7,345 nt of DNA from Halothiobacillaceae bacterium (GCA_011380105.1 DRZW01000233.1:1-7345); one strand, 5' to 3'. Shown: positions 1 to 6,120, counted from the stretch's first letter. Translations and numbers: made by a program. The notes: generated from the letters alone by a model not told the origin.

Positions 1-353
1 ATCTGGGTGTCGAACAGATTCTCGGGTAGTGTACCTGCCTGTTGTAATATCAGCTCTAAATCCTGGCTGCCGGCATGGATGGCTACGGTGGCGTCGCTGC
101 TAACTAGGGTCGACCAGAAATTGGTCAAGTTCAGAGTGGTGGGGTCGAGTAAGTAGGCCGATGGCTGCTGGTCAATGCAGCATTGCAGTAGTGCAAGTTT
201 AGGGAAGTAGGTGCGCTCGCGGATAAATTCGGTATCGAGCGCAACCAGTTGGGCTTGATTTATCGCCGCGTCAAGTTCTGCCAGTTCTGGCGGCGCTCCC
301 ACCCACTGGCGGGGAACCTGATCCGGCGCGGGCAGTTTCTGTTCAGCGGGCAT
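1..353 (-). CDS. rnd: Ribonuclease D, N-terminal part (runs off left edge)
   Basis: RNase D is a 3'-to-5' exoribonuclease that trims the 3' ends of tRNA precursors and other small RNAs in the cytoplasm. Only the first 117 codons are present; the gene continues beyond base 1. They cover the start of the DEDD exonuclease domain. Exo motif I is [18 protein letters not shown], with metal-binding D40 and E42. Exo motif II is HAGSQDLEL with D98, where E. coli has the similar HAGSEDLEV. The fragment ends in FDTQ, matching the IDTQ that follows motif II in E. coli. The ATG at 353 gives a leader about 12 residues longer than in E. coli. It lies inside the end of the cyclophilin gene, an 11-base overlap suggesting translational coupling, and I see no strong ribosome binding site. 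The HRDC domains expected downstream are outside the window. Confidence 0.93.
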   Translation of the reverse strand, partial: MPAEQKLPAPDQVPRQWVGAPPELAELDAAINQAQLVALDTEFIRERTYFPKLALLQCCIDQQPSAYLLDPTTLNLTNFWSTLVSSDATVAIHAGSQDLELILQQAGTLPENLFDTQ

Positions 354-936
354 CTACCCGTTCAACCGATTTAATAATAATAGGCTGCTGGGGGACATCC
401 TGCCGGAAGGGGCCGCCTGGGCCTGTTGGAATATCCGCCATGGCATCGACCACATCCATCCCTTCGGTCACGCTGCCAAATACGGCATAGCCAGCACCTA
501 GGATGCTGTCATCACGGTAATCTAGGAAGTCGTTGTCGGTTAGGTTGATAAAAAACTGTGCAGTAGCCGAGTCCGGTATTTGGGTTCGGGCCATGGCAAT
601 GGTGCCGCGCTTGTTCTTTAAGCCATTGTTGGCCTCGTTAGGGATAGGGTCACGAGTCGGTTTTTGTTCGTACTGCTGGGTGAACCCACCGCCCTGAACC
701 ATAAAGTCGGGTATAACCCGATGAAAAATTGTGTCGGTGTAGAACCCGTCATCCACATATTCAAGGAAATTAGCGACCGTTTGAGGTGCTTTTTGCGGGT
801 AAAGGGTCAGGCTGATGGTGCCTATGTTGGTGTGGATGTCGACGAATTCTACATCCTGATCAGCGCTTGAGGTCGATAGCGATAAACCCGCGATTAACCC
901 GGCGCTGAAAACTAGGTTGCGCAGAATTGTTGGCAT
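343..936 (-). CDS. Secreted cyclophilin-type peptidyl-prolyl cis-trans isomerase
   Basis: This enzyme catalyses cis-trans isomerisation of X-Pro bonds and so assists protein folding. The protein is 197 residues. An N-terminal signal peptide (one Arg at position 6, then hydrophobic residues 8-20 and a small-residue region near 21-25) points to the periplasm, as for E. coli PpiA. The cyclophilin domain spans about 30-195. Its active-site motif [15 protein letters not shown] contains the catalytic R73 with F78, M79 and Q81. Also present are GTIAMAR (111-117), AQFFINL (126-132) and YAVFGSV (150-156). F137 occupies the position of human CypA Trp121; a Phe there is typical of bacterial cyclophilins that bind cyclosporin poorly. 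It lies 56 bases after dksA and overlaps rnd by 11 bases. The ribosome binding site before the ATG is weak. I leave the symbol blank because ppiA/ppiB naming is inconsistent outside enterics. Confidence 0.93.
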   Translation of the reverse strand: MPTILRNLVFSAGLIAGLSLSTSSADQDVEFVDIHTNIGTISLTLYPQKAPQTVANFLEYVDDGFYTDTIFHRVIPDFMVQGGGFTQQYEQKPTRDPIPNEANNGLKNKRGTIAMARTQIPDSATAQFFINLTDNDFLDYRDDSILGAGYAVFGSVTEGMDVVDAMADIPTGPGGPFRQDVPQQPIIIKSVERVDAR

Positions 937-954
937 GATTCGATCACTACTCTG

Positions 955-983
955 CGGCCTTAGCCCGGATCAGGGCAAGGCCG
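955..983 (-). other. Strong stem-loop between dksA and the cyclophilin gene, no U-tract
   Basis: An inverted repeat lies between the dksA stop and the cyclophilin start. CGGCCTT (955-961) pairs with AAGGCCG (977-983), and GCCC (963-966) pairs with GGGC (973-976). There is one bulged base and a six-base loop, giving 11 pairs in total. Read on the minus strand no T-run follows, so it is not a standard Rho-independent terminator for dksA. On the plus strand it is followed only by GTTTTGC, a weak tract. It could protect the dksA mRNA 3' end or partly attenuate read-through into the cyclophilin gene; that role is inference. Confidence 0.5.
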
Positions 984-992
984 GTTTTGCGG

Positions 993-1409
993 TTAGTCTT
1001 CGCGTTGAACGCGTTCGAGGCGCTCGTGGCGTTCTTGGGCTTCGATGGTCAGCGTGGCAATCGGCCGAGCCTCCAGACGGCGCAAGCCGATTTCATCACC
1101 GGTCTCCTCACAAAAGCCGTATTCGCCTTCTGCAATGCGCTTGAGCGCCTTGTCAATTTTATTAATTAGCTTGCGATAGCGGTCACGCGTGCGGAGTTCT
1201 AAAGCCGCATCCGATTCCAGGGTGGCCCGGTCGTTGATATCTGGCTCTTGCCAGTTTTCTTCACGTAGATGGTTGATGGTTGAGTTTGACTCGTTCATCA
1301 ATTGTTCGCGCCATGCCAGTAACTTCCGCCGGAAATACTCCATCTGCATGGGGTTCATGTATTCCTCGTCTTCCGAGGGCTTGTAACCTTCTGGGAGCTC
1401 AACTGCCAT
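993..1409 (-). CDS. dksA: RNA polymerase-binding transcription factor DksA, one-cysteine form
   Basis: DksA enters the RNA polymerase secondary channel and, with ppGpp, represses rRNA promoters and activates amino-acid promoters in the stringent response. The protein is 138 residues, against 151 in E. coli, and is shorter at the N-terminus. The coiled-coil region covers about 25-95. The tip sequence D57-I-N-D60-R-A62 matches E. coli D71/D74/A76, the residues needed for activity. The C-terminal globular part carries YGFCEETGDEIG and RRLEARPIATLTIEAQ. Of the four zinc ligands of E. coli DksA only C100 remains; the others are T103, T121 and A124. Zinc binding is therefore unlikely, as in described zinc-independent DksA variants. 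The ATG at 1409 is preceded by AGAGG about 10 bases upstream. The gene has its own promoter, 139 bases after tonB. Confidence 0.95.
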   Translation of the reverse strand: MAVELPEGYKPSEDEEYMNPMQMEYFRRKLLAWREQLMNESNSTINHLREENWQEPDINDRATLESDAALELRTRDRYRKLINKIDKALKRIAEGEYGFCEETGDEIGLRRLEARPIATLTIEAQERHERLERVQRED

Positions 1410-1486
1410 GTTCTCTTAACCTCTGCCGTTGCGGGCAAATAATGACAATAGTGGGCGTAAAAATCCACCAAAATTGAAAAACGGGC

Positions 1487-1515
1487 AGTATAGGGTCTGG
1501 TTAGTTTTTGCGCAA
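1487..1515 (-). promoter_or_regulatory. Sigma-70 promoter of dksA with GC-rich discriminator
   Basis: On the minus strand, -35 TTGCGC (1510-1515) and -10 TATACT (1487-1492) are separated by exactly 17 bases. The -35 matches consensus at four of six positions and the -10 at five of six. The six bases after the -10 are GCCCGT. This GC-rich discriminator resembles those of stringently controlled promoters. Transcription would start near 1480, giving a leader of about 70 bases before the dksA ATG. This is the best promoter in the window, but it is predicted by eye only. Confidence 0.65.
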
Positions 1516-1548
1516 TGCTGTTTTTGTTTAAATCGCCTTGGGGGAGGG

Positions 1549-2310
1549 TTATTCTGTTGTCAGTCGATGTGCGCTGGAGAAAACCCAGGTTCGGGTAATG
1601 CTTAAACGTTGGTATTCATTGGCGAGCTCTTCGGAGAATGGCGGGTAGGGTGAGGCAAGCTGCACCAGATTACGCGCGGCGCGGTCTAGCGTTTCTGAGC
1701 CGGAAGACCGGCGGATGGCGATGTTGAGCACCTGCCCCTTTTGATTTAAAAGCACCTCTAAAACCAAACGCCCGGAGAGGCCGTTGTCAATTAGTTCCTG
1801 TGGGTAATTGTTATTGCCATATTGCTCGATTTGCCGCTGGACGGCCAATAGGTAATGCCCCTCCGGCCCATCTGTATCACGGCTGGTCAGATAACCGGTG
1901 CGCAATGCTGCGACTAATTCGGTCTGGATTTGATCAAAGCGGTCAGGTGAGGCGAAATCGCGTTGATTATCGGTTTGACCATCAGCCCCGATACGCTCAA
2001 AGCCATCGCCGTCATCAAGGCGGCTGTCATCCTCGGTTAAAGGGTCTTGCTGTCCGGCCAGGCGGGGGTCGGCGGGCGCATCATCCGCATCTTTAAGCTG
2101 AATCCGGCCTGCATCCCGGGTCTGATCAGAAATCGGGGCATCAAGCGCTAATTCAATGACGGATGGCTTGGTTGGTGGCTCAGGGCGGGTGATGATTATT
2201 GATAGCATGACCAAATGTGCAATGATGGCCAGCGTTAACGCGACACTCATGGCGCGTCTGGGTATCCAACGCCGTGCTTGCTTGATTCCTTTGGAGATAT
2301 CCTTGGCCAA
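1549..2310 (-). CDS. tonB3: Energy transducer TonB, TonB3-like
   Basis: TonB proteins couple the proton-motive force, harvested by ExbB-ExbD, to outer-membrane functions. The protein is 253 residues. It has a basic N-terminus (about 1-20), one transmembrane segment (about 22-40), a periplasmic linker (about 41-155) and a C-terminal TonB domain (about 157-245). That domain shows QIEQYGNNNYP, GRLVLEVLLNQKGQV, RRSSGSETLDRAA and a final ITRTWVF. P. aeruginosa TonB3, which is required for twitching motility, shares this arrangement and also lies next to gshB and pilG. The linker lacks the Glu-Pro/Lys-Pro repeats of E. coli TonB and is acidic instead: residues 52-130 hold 21 Asp/Glu and only five Pro. 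The start is TTG at 2310, supported by a well-placed AGGA; the next in-frame ATG, codon 21, would remove the basic N-terminus. No exbBD is present, and the TonB3 assignment rests on synteny plus C-terminal resemblance. Confidence 0.85.
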   Translation of the reverse strand: MAKDISKGIKQARRWIPRRAMSVALTLAIIAHLVMLSIIITRPEPPTKPSVIELALDAPISDQTRDAGRIQLKDADDAPADPRLAGQQDPLTEDDSRLDDGDGFERIGADGQTDNQRDFASPDRFDQIQTELVAALRTGYLTSRDTDGPEGHYLLAVQRQIEQYGNNNYPQELIDNGLSGRLVLEVLLNQKGQVLNIAIRRSSGSETLDRAARNLVQLASPYPPFSEELANEYQRLSITRTWVFSSAHRLTTE

Positions 2311-2316
2311 GTTGAT

Positions 2317-2320
2317 TCCT
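2317..2320 (-). promoter_or_regulatory. Ribosome binding site deciding the tonB3 TTG start
   Basis: AGGA on the minus strand lies six bases upstream of the TTG at 2310. No ATG or GTG in this frame is equally well placed, so this site decides the start. Confidence 0.6.
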
Positions 2321-2346
2321 GTGCGGTGTTGTTATGAAGTCACTTG

Positions 2347-2376
2347 ATTTTAGCGCGCCCGACAGGCTTGCCCCAA
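2347..2376 (-). promoter_or_regulatory. Possible sigma-70 promoter of tonB3
   Basis: In the 98-base gap after apbE, the minus strand has TTGGGG (2371-2376), an 18-base spacer and TAAAAT (2347-2352). The start site would fall about 30 bases before the TTG codon. The -35 is only a partial match and overlaps a small inverted repeat (CCCAA/TTGGG, 2372-2388). tonB3 may also be read from the gshA promoter, since no terminator is visible in the gap. Confidence 0.35.
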
Positions 2377-2408
2377 GTCCAATTTGGGTGGTTTTGCGCC
2401 TTTCGGGG

Positions 2409-3500
2409 CTATTCTGGTAACAGGGTGATGGGTTCTTGCCAAAACGCTGATGCGTCGATTGGCTCTAGTGTGTCATGCATGGCGCGGTTGGCCCAGCTAT
2501 GTCCCTCGCGGTCAATCATCAGCACGCGCTTTACTTGGCAGCGTTGCATGATCTCGGCAATCAGCTTGTGGTCTTTCGCCGGATCGGTCAGCATTAGGGC
2601 GGTGGTGGCACCATCGCAATAGACCGGGCTGGCACCGGTTGCCGTTACGCTGGCTAGGGTTTGTGCCGGACGCGCTGTTTTGGGGTTGATGATATGCGCA
2701 TAACGCTGGCCTTGATATTCAAATTGGCGCTGATAATCCCCAGAGGTGGCGATGGATTCGCCATCTTCTAAGGCAATGGTGCCCACCAATGCGCGGGTGC
2801 GCGGGTGTTCGATGCCAATACGCCAAGGGCGATTACCTGCCAGCCCCATCGCGGTGATATCCCCACCTGGATCGATTAAGCAATTGCTAATCCCCATGGT
2901 TCGGAATTGTTTAATCAGCTGGCTGACCGCGTAGCCTTCGGCGATAGCGTTGAAATCCAACTGAACGTATGGGTTTGTGGTGTACAAGGTCTGGTTATGA
3001 CGTTGGATTGCGTCAAATTGAACCGCTTTATCCAGCCAGTTGCGAATTTCCCGCTCAGTGGGTGGTTTGCTTCGATCCGGCTCACCGTCCGCATGAAAGC
3101 CCCACAGTGCGATTAACCCGCCAATACTGGCATCGAATAAACCGTTGGTCGCTTCAAAAAGAAAGCGGGCGTGCTCGTAGAGTGCGCTTATATCCGAGCT
3201 AATGCGGGCGATACCCTGCTCCTGCAGGGCGCGATTCACCTCGGTTAGTTTGCTTTCCTGGTAGGGGTGAATCTGTTGATACAGCGGCTCGACCCAGTTT
3301 TCCGCCAGATTGGCTGCTTGGTTGATCAACTTAGGGTCAGTGTTGGCAAAGCGCAGCCGCCAGATCTGGCCAAAGACGGCAAACCCAACTTCCTGAAAAT
3401 CAACCGGGCGGTTACAGCCGGGTATCAGGCCAGTGCTTAGGATGGCCGCACTGCCTGCTGCGACTCGTTGCAACCATTGTCGGCGGGTTATGTTAGGCAC
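2409..3500 (-). CDS. apbE: ApbE family FAD:protein FMN transferase, lipoprotein
   Basis: ApbE moves FMN from FAD onto a threonine of target proteins such as NqrB, NqrC and RnfG, acting on the periplasmic side of the inner membrane. The protein is 363 residues. Its signal sequence has twin arginines (TRRQWLQ, 5-11), a hydrophobic stretch and the lipobox-like LIPGC, giving a predicted lipidated C29. Family motifs follow in order: PYQESKLTEVN (79-89), GLFDASIGGLIALWGF (120-135), LDFNAIAEGYAV (181-192), DPGGDI (210-215), SGDYQRQFEY (253-262) and AHIINPKTARP (268-278). D296 and T300 fit the magnesium-binding D-x3-T pattern. Two departures stand out: FGQ (43-45) replaces the common MGT, and A276 replaces the usual Gly after H-x-I-N-P-x-T. 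The start is GTG at 3500, overlapping gshB by 13 bases; no better in-frame start or clear ribosome binding site is visible. No NQR or RNF target gene lies nearby. Confidence 0.9.
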   Translation of the reverse strand: MPNITRRQWLQRVAAGSAAILSTGLIPGCNRPVDFQEVGFAVFGQIWRLRFANTDPKLINQAANLAENWVEPLYQQIHPYQESKLTEVNRALQEQGIARISSDISALYEHARFLFEATNGLFDASIGGLIALWGFHADGEPDRSKPPTEREIRNWLDKAVQFDAIQRHNQTLYTTNPYVQLDFNAIAEGYAVSQLIKQFRTMGISNCLIDPGGDITAMGLAGNRPWRIGIEHPRTRALVGTIALEDGESIATSGDYQRQFEYQGQRYAHIINPKTARPAQTLASVTATGASPVYCDGATTALMLTDPAKDHKLIAEIMQRCQVKRVLMIDREGHSWANRAMHDTLEPIDASAFWQEPITLLPE

Positions 3501-4438
3501 TTGGCAGCGAGCGCATCGAGGAGTTTGCCGGTGACATCGATGCCGGTGGCAGCATGGATCTCGCGGGCGCAGGTTGGGCTGGTGACATTAACCTCGGTTA
3601 AAAAGCCGCCGATGATATCCAAGCCGACAAACCAAAAGCCCCGCCCGGCCAGTTCCGGGCCGATGGCTGCGGCGATTTCCCGGTCGCGTTGATCAATCGC
3701 GACAACCTTGCCTTTGCCGCCAGCAGCTAGGTTGGCGCGAACGCTGTTTTCACCGGGTGTACGTAGCAACGCATGGCTAAAAGGCTCGCCGTCAATTAGC
3801 AGCACGCGTTTGTCACCTGTGCTGATTTCGGGGATAAACCGCTGCGCCATAATGAGTTGCTTGCTGCTATTGGTCAGCATTTCTAACACACTATCGGTGT
3901 TAGGGTCTGTGGTGGTTAGCTTGAAAATACCCGCTCCGCCCATTGCGTCGAGCGGTTTGACGATGATTTGTTCATGCTCGTGCAAAAAGGCTTTAATCTC
4001 ATCGGGCTTGCGGGAAACGAAACTCGGTGGGCAGAACTGCGGATAATGCTGTGCGAGTAGTTTCTCATTGGCAGCGCGCAACGCATTAGGCCGATTGGCG
4101 ACTAACAGGCCCTGCTGTTCTGCTAAAGCCAAGAGTCCGGTGACGTACTGGTAATTTAAGTCAACCGGTGGGTCTTGGCGCTGGATGAGTAAATCCAGTT
4201 CGGTTAAGGCGATATCACGCGGCGGCTGGGTTTGGTAGAAGTCCTGGTTTTGATCAGATACCGTAATACGCCGCGCAATGGCCCGCGTTTGTGTGCCATT
4301 CCAATAAAGATCATCGGGCTGGATGTACTCGCAGATCCAATCTCGTCGCTGTGCGGAGAGCAGAATAGCGAACGAGGTATCCTTCCAGGGCTTGATCTTC
4401 TCGATGGGGTCCATTAGCACCCCGAGCTTTAACGTCAT
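3488..4438 (-). CDS. gshB: Glutathione synthetase
   Basis: GshB ligates gamma-glutamylcysteine to glycine using ATP, the second step of glutathione synthesis in the cytoplasm. The protein is 316 residues, the usual length for the E. coli-type enzyme. The N-terminal domain opens with LKLGVLMDPIEKIKP and includes DPPVDLNYQYVT (89-100). The ATP-grasp region shows VKPLDAMGGAGIF (160-172), MAQRFIPEISTGDKRVL (198-213), NLAAGGKG (236-243) and GLDIIGGFLTEVNVTSPT (272-289). E282 and N284 are expected metal ligands. The ATG at 4438 follows the TAA of gshA with no intervening base, and GGAG about nine bases upstream lies inside gshA, so translation is probably coupled. The gene is followed without a gap by apbE. 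Confidence 0.97.
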   Translation of the reverse strand: MTLKLGVLMDPIEKIKPWKDTSFAILLSAQRRDWICEYIQPDDLYWNGTQTRAIARRITVSDQNQDFYQTQPPRDIALTELDLLIQRQDPPVDLNYQYVTGLLALAEQQGLLVANRPNALRAANEKLLAQHYPQFCPPSFVSRKPDEIKAFLHEHEQIIVKPLDAMGGAGIFKLTTTDPNTDSVLEMLTNSSKQLIMAQRFIPEISTGDKRVLLIDGEPFSHALLRTPGENSVRANLAAGGKGKVVAIDQRDREIAAAIGPELAGRGFWFVGLDIIGGFLTEVNVTSPTCAREIHAATGIDVTGKLLDALAAKCLT

Positions 4439-5746
4439 TTAAGCCTGCTCCAGTTTTTGCTGCTCTTTTGCGGCAGCCAGAAGGGCGAGTCTTGCGATAA
4501 CACCATAGCAATAAAGTCGGTTCTGATCGCTGTCTGGTGGGGCGCTCGGTGCCGGGGTGACGCAGGACTGAGTAAAGGGCAGCGGTATGAAAGCTGCACC
4601 GGGCGAGTTGAGGTTTTCAGAATCGCCTTTTTTGGTGTGAACCCGATAAAACCCGCCGACAACATGGCGGTCAATCATATACAGCACCGGTTCGGCGACG
4701 TGGCCGTCGCTACCGACGCGCTCAAAGCTGTATATCCCTTCCTGAATAATCACTCGGTTAATCATTTGCCCATCCTTAGACGCGCTCATGCGGGTGCGCT
4801 GCTTGCGGTTTAAGCCCACCACTTCATCGGCTGAACGCACCATCATCACACCCATACCATATGTACCGGCATCCGCTTTGATCACCACAAAGGGGTCTTC
4901 ATCGATATCCAGAGCATCGTATTTTTTCTGTATGGCCGCCAGCAGATCAGAAACCTTACGCTGTAAACAGTTTTCGCCCTCGCGTTGTTTAAAGTCCACC
5001 TCACCGCAGTCATAAGTCATCGGGGCGAAGTGCCATGGGTCCAGATCGATCAGCGCGCCAAGTTCTTCGGCCAGTTGCTGGTATTCGCTAAAGTGGGTGA
5101 ATTTCGAGCGGTTCCACCAACCCATTGCAGCAGGCGGGACGACCTGTTGTTCCAATCCTTCTAACAGCGGTAACTGACCGGCACTTAAGTCGTTATTCAA
5201 AACGATCGTACAGGGTGAGAAGCCATCGACTTCCAAACGGTTGCCAATGCGCTCGATTGGATGCTGCCTGAGGGTACGTCCGGAGGGCAGCTTAAAATCA
5301 ACTGGTTCTTCAATGGGCTCTAAGCTACCTATACGGGTTTCAAACCCCGCCAGCTCAAATAATTCGGCCATCGTCGCCAAGGATTCAAGGTAATACAGGT
5401 TGCGGGTGTGGCGTTCAGGGATAATCAACATGCCCTTAGCTTCGGGGCAGGCGTGCTCAACTGCCGATTGAATGGCATGTACCACCAGTGGGTCGAAGCT
5501 GTGATTTAAATTGTTAAACCCGGCGGGAAAGAGGTTGGTGTCGACCGGGCCGAGTTTATAGCCCGCGTTGCGTAAATCTACCGAGGCATAGAACGGGGCC
5601 GGTGTTTCTCGAAAGCGTTCCCGAAACCAGGCCTCAATCGTACGCTGGTTATCAATGATGTGTTGCTCAATCATCATTAGAGGGCCGCAGTAATGGGCAT
5701 CTAATTCTGGGGTGCTGTTATCAGTCAGTGTGAGTTTGGCGTTCAT
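4439..5746 (-). CDS. gshA: Glutamate-cysteine ligase, Acidithiobacillus-type GshA
   Basis: GshA joins glutamate and cysteine with ATP, the first and usually rate-limiting step of glutathione synthesis. The 435-residue product resembles the Acidithiobacillus ferrooxidans-type family (Pfam GshA), which is unrelated in sequence to the enteric and plant-type ligases. Recognisable segments are FYASVDLRNAGYKLGPVDTN (52-71), FPAGFNNLN (73-81), IIPERHTRN (108-116), VVIKADAGTYGMGVMMV (287-303), an ATP-grasp-like nucleotide loop, YMIDRHVVGGFYRVH (356-370) and NLNSPGAAF (378-386). I start it at ATG 5746 because AGGA lies eight bases upstream. An ATG at 5803 would add 19 residues that look unlike the family, has a poor ribosome binding site and sits beside a hairpin. 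The gene directly abuts gshB, so the pair makes a complete glutathione pathway. Confidence 0.93.
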   Translation of the reverse strand: MNAKLTLTDNSTPELDAHYCGPLMMIEQHIIDNQRTIEAWFRERFRETPAPFYASVDLRNAGYKLGPVDTNLFPAGFNNLNHSFDPLVVHAIQSAVEHACPEAKGMLIIPERHTRNLYYLESLATMAELFELAGFETRIGSLEPIEEPVDFKLPSGRTLRQHPIERIGNRLEVDGFSPCTIVLNNDLSAGQLPLLEGLEQQVVPPAAMGWWNRSKFTHFSEYQQLAEELGALIDLDPWHFAPMTYDCGEVDFKQREGENCLQRKVSDLLAAIQKKYDALDIDEDPFVVIKADAGTYGMGVMMVRSADEVVGLNRKQRTRMSASKDGQMINRVIIQEGIYSFERVGSDGHVAEPVLYMIDRHVVGGFYRVHTKKGDSENLNSPGAAFIPLPFTQSCVTPAPSAPPDSDQNRLYCYGVIARLALLAAAKEQQKLEQA

Positions 5747-5754
5747 CGAGCGTG

Positions 5755-5758
5755 TCCT
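5755..5758 (-). promoter_or_regulatory. Ribosome binding site deciding the gshA start
   Basis: AGGA on the minus strand lies eight bases before ATG 5746. The competing upstream ATG at 5803 has no comparable site. Confidence 0.6.
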
Positions 5759-5785
5759 AAAAGCTTTTATTTCATTGTTGCAGCA

Positions 5786-5800
5786 CCGGATGTTTTCCGG
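5786..5800 (-). other. Small stem-loop in the probable gshA leader
   Basis: Minus-strand CCGGA and TCCGG pair perfectly (five base pairs) around a five-base loop of A and C. The outer GCA (5783-5785) and TGC (5806-5808) could extend the stem past an asymmetric bulge. It lies about 40 bases upstream of the gshA start codon and has no T-run after it, so it is not a terminator. If transcription starts near 5850 it would be in the 5' leader. Confidence 0.4.
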
Positions 5801-5856
5801 CATTGTGCTCTGTCATTCATGACTGCGACGTGACCGGCACGCGAAGTTTGTGGCGT

Positions 5857-5862
5857 ATTGTA
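5857..5862 (-). promoter_or_regulatory. Possible -10 element of the gshA promoter
   Basis: TACAAT on the minus strand matches the sigma-70 -10 consensus at five of six positions. No good -35 is found 16-18 bases upstream, where the sequence is GC-rich (around CCCGGC), so an activator may be needed or the site may be false. The leader would be about 100 bases. Confidence 0.3.
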
Positions 5863-6017
5863 GCTTAAATAACCATCCTGCCGGGCGCAGGTGATTGCTC
5901 AAAACCGATGTGGGCAGGAATTTGTCTAACCGACTGCTAGCCAGAGCCCAAGTGGTTCATATCTGCTGGAAAGTTCGCAGTGCTAGCAAATGGGCACGTT
6001 AGGAATCGTTTTTTTGT

Positions 6018-6046
6018 TTGCTAAAAACAGGTCGGTTCGATACATT
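6018..6046 (+). promoter_or_regulatory. Possible sigma-70 promoter of the pilG operon
   Basis: TTGCTA (6018-6023) and TACATT (6041-6046) are 17 bases apart, each matching consensus at four of six positions. A T-rich stretch directly upstream (6009-6019) could act as an UP element. The start site would be near 6053, about 70 bases before the pilG ATG. A second -10-like word, TATAAC (6062-6067), lacks a partner -35. Confidence 0.35.
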
Positions 6047-6115
6047 AAGTCCTAAATGGTTTATAACGCAGTCAAAGTCAGAGCGTATCAGTCGCTCGGC
6101 TTAGGCGGTCATTAA

Positions 6116-6120
6116 AGGGA
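6116..6120 (+). promoter_or_regulatory. Ribosome binding site deciding the pilG start
   Basis: AGGGA ends six bases before ATG 6127. It directly touches the alternative in-frame TTG at 6121, which is too close to be used, so the ATG is preferred. Confidence 0.6.

Noticed and set aside
1800..2096. Plus-strand reading frame of 98 codons opposite tonB3
   Set aside because: It is antisense to a well-supported gene, has a His/Arg/Gly-rich composition without a domain and no ribosome binding site.
2371..2388. CCCAA/TTGGG inverted repeat as a terminator after apbE
   Set aside because: The stem has only five pairs with a seven-base loop and no T-run on the minus strand.
3708..4046. Plus-strand reading frame of 112 codons opposite gshB
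   Set aside because: It lies wholly inside the ATP-grasp coding region of gshB, and its product resembles no family.
4457..4813. Plus-strand reading frame of 118 codons opposite gshA
   Set aside because: It is antisense to conserved GshA motifs and no promoter or ribosome binding site supports it.
5747..5803. Upstream ATG at 5803 giving a 454-residue GshA
   Set aside because: The extra 19 residues do not resemble the family and the ribosome binding site is poor, while ATG 5746 has AGGA at a good distance.
5994..6019. T-run at 6009-6015 as a Rho-independent terminator
   Set aside because: No stable stem directly precedes it; GTGC/GCAC (5980-5997) is too weak and too far away. A role as a T-rich element upstream of the pilG promoter is more likely.
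5840..6120. Sigma-54 promoter in the divergent region
   Set aside because: Words such as TGGGCAGG and TGGCGTATTG do not give the required GG-N10-GC spacing.
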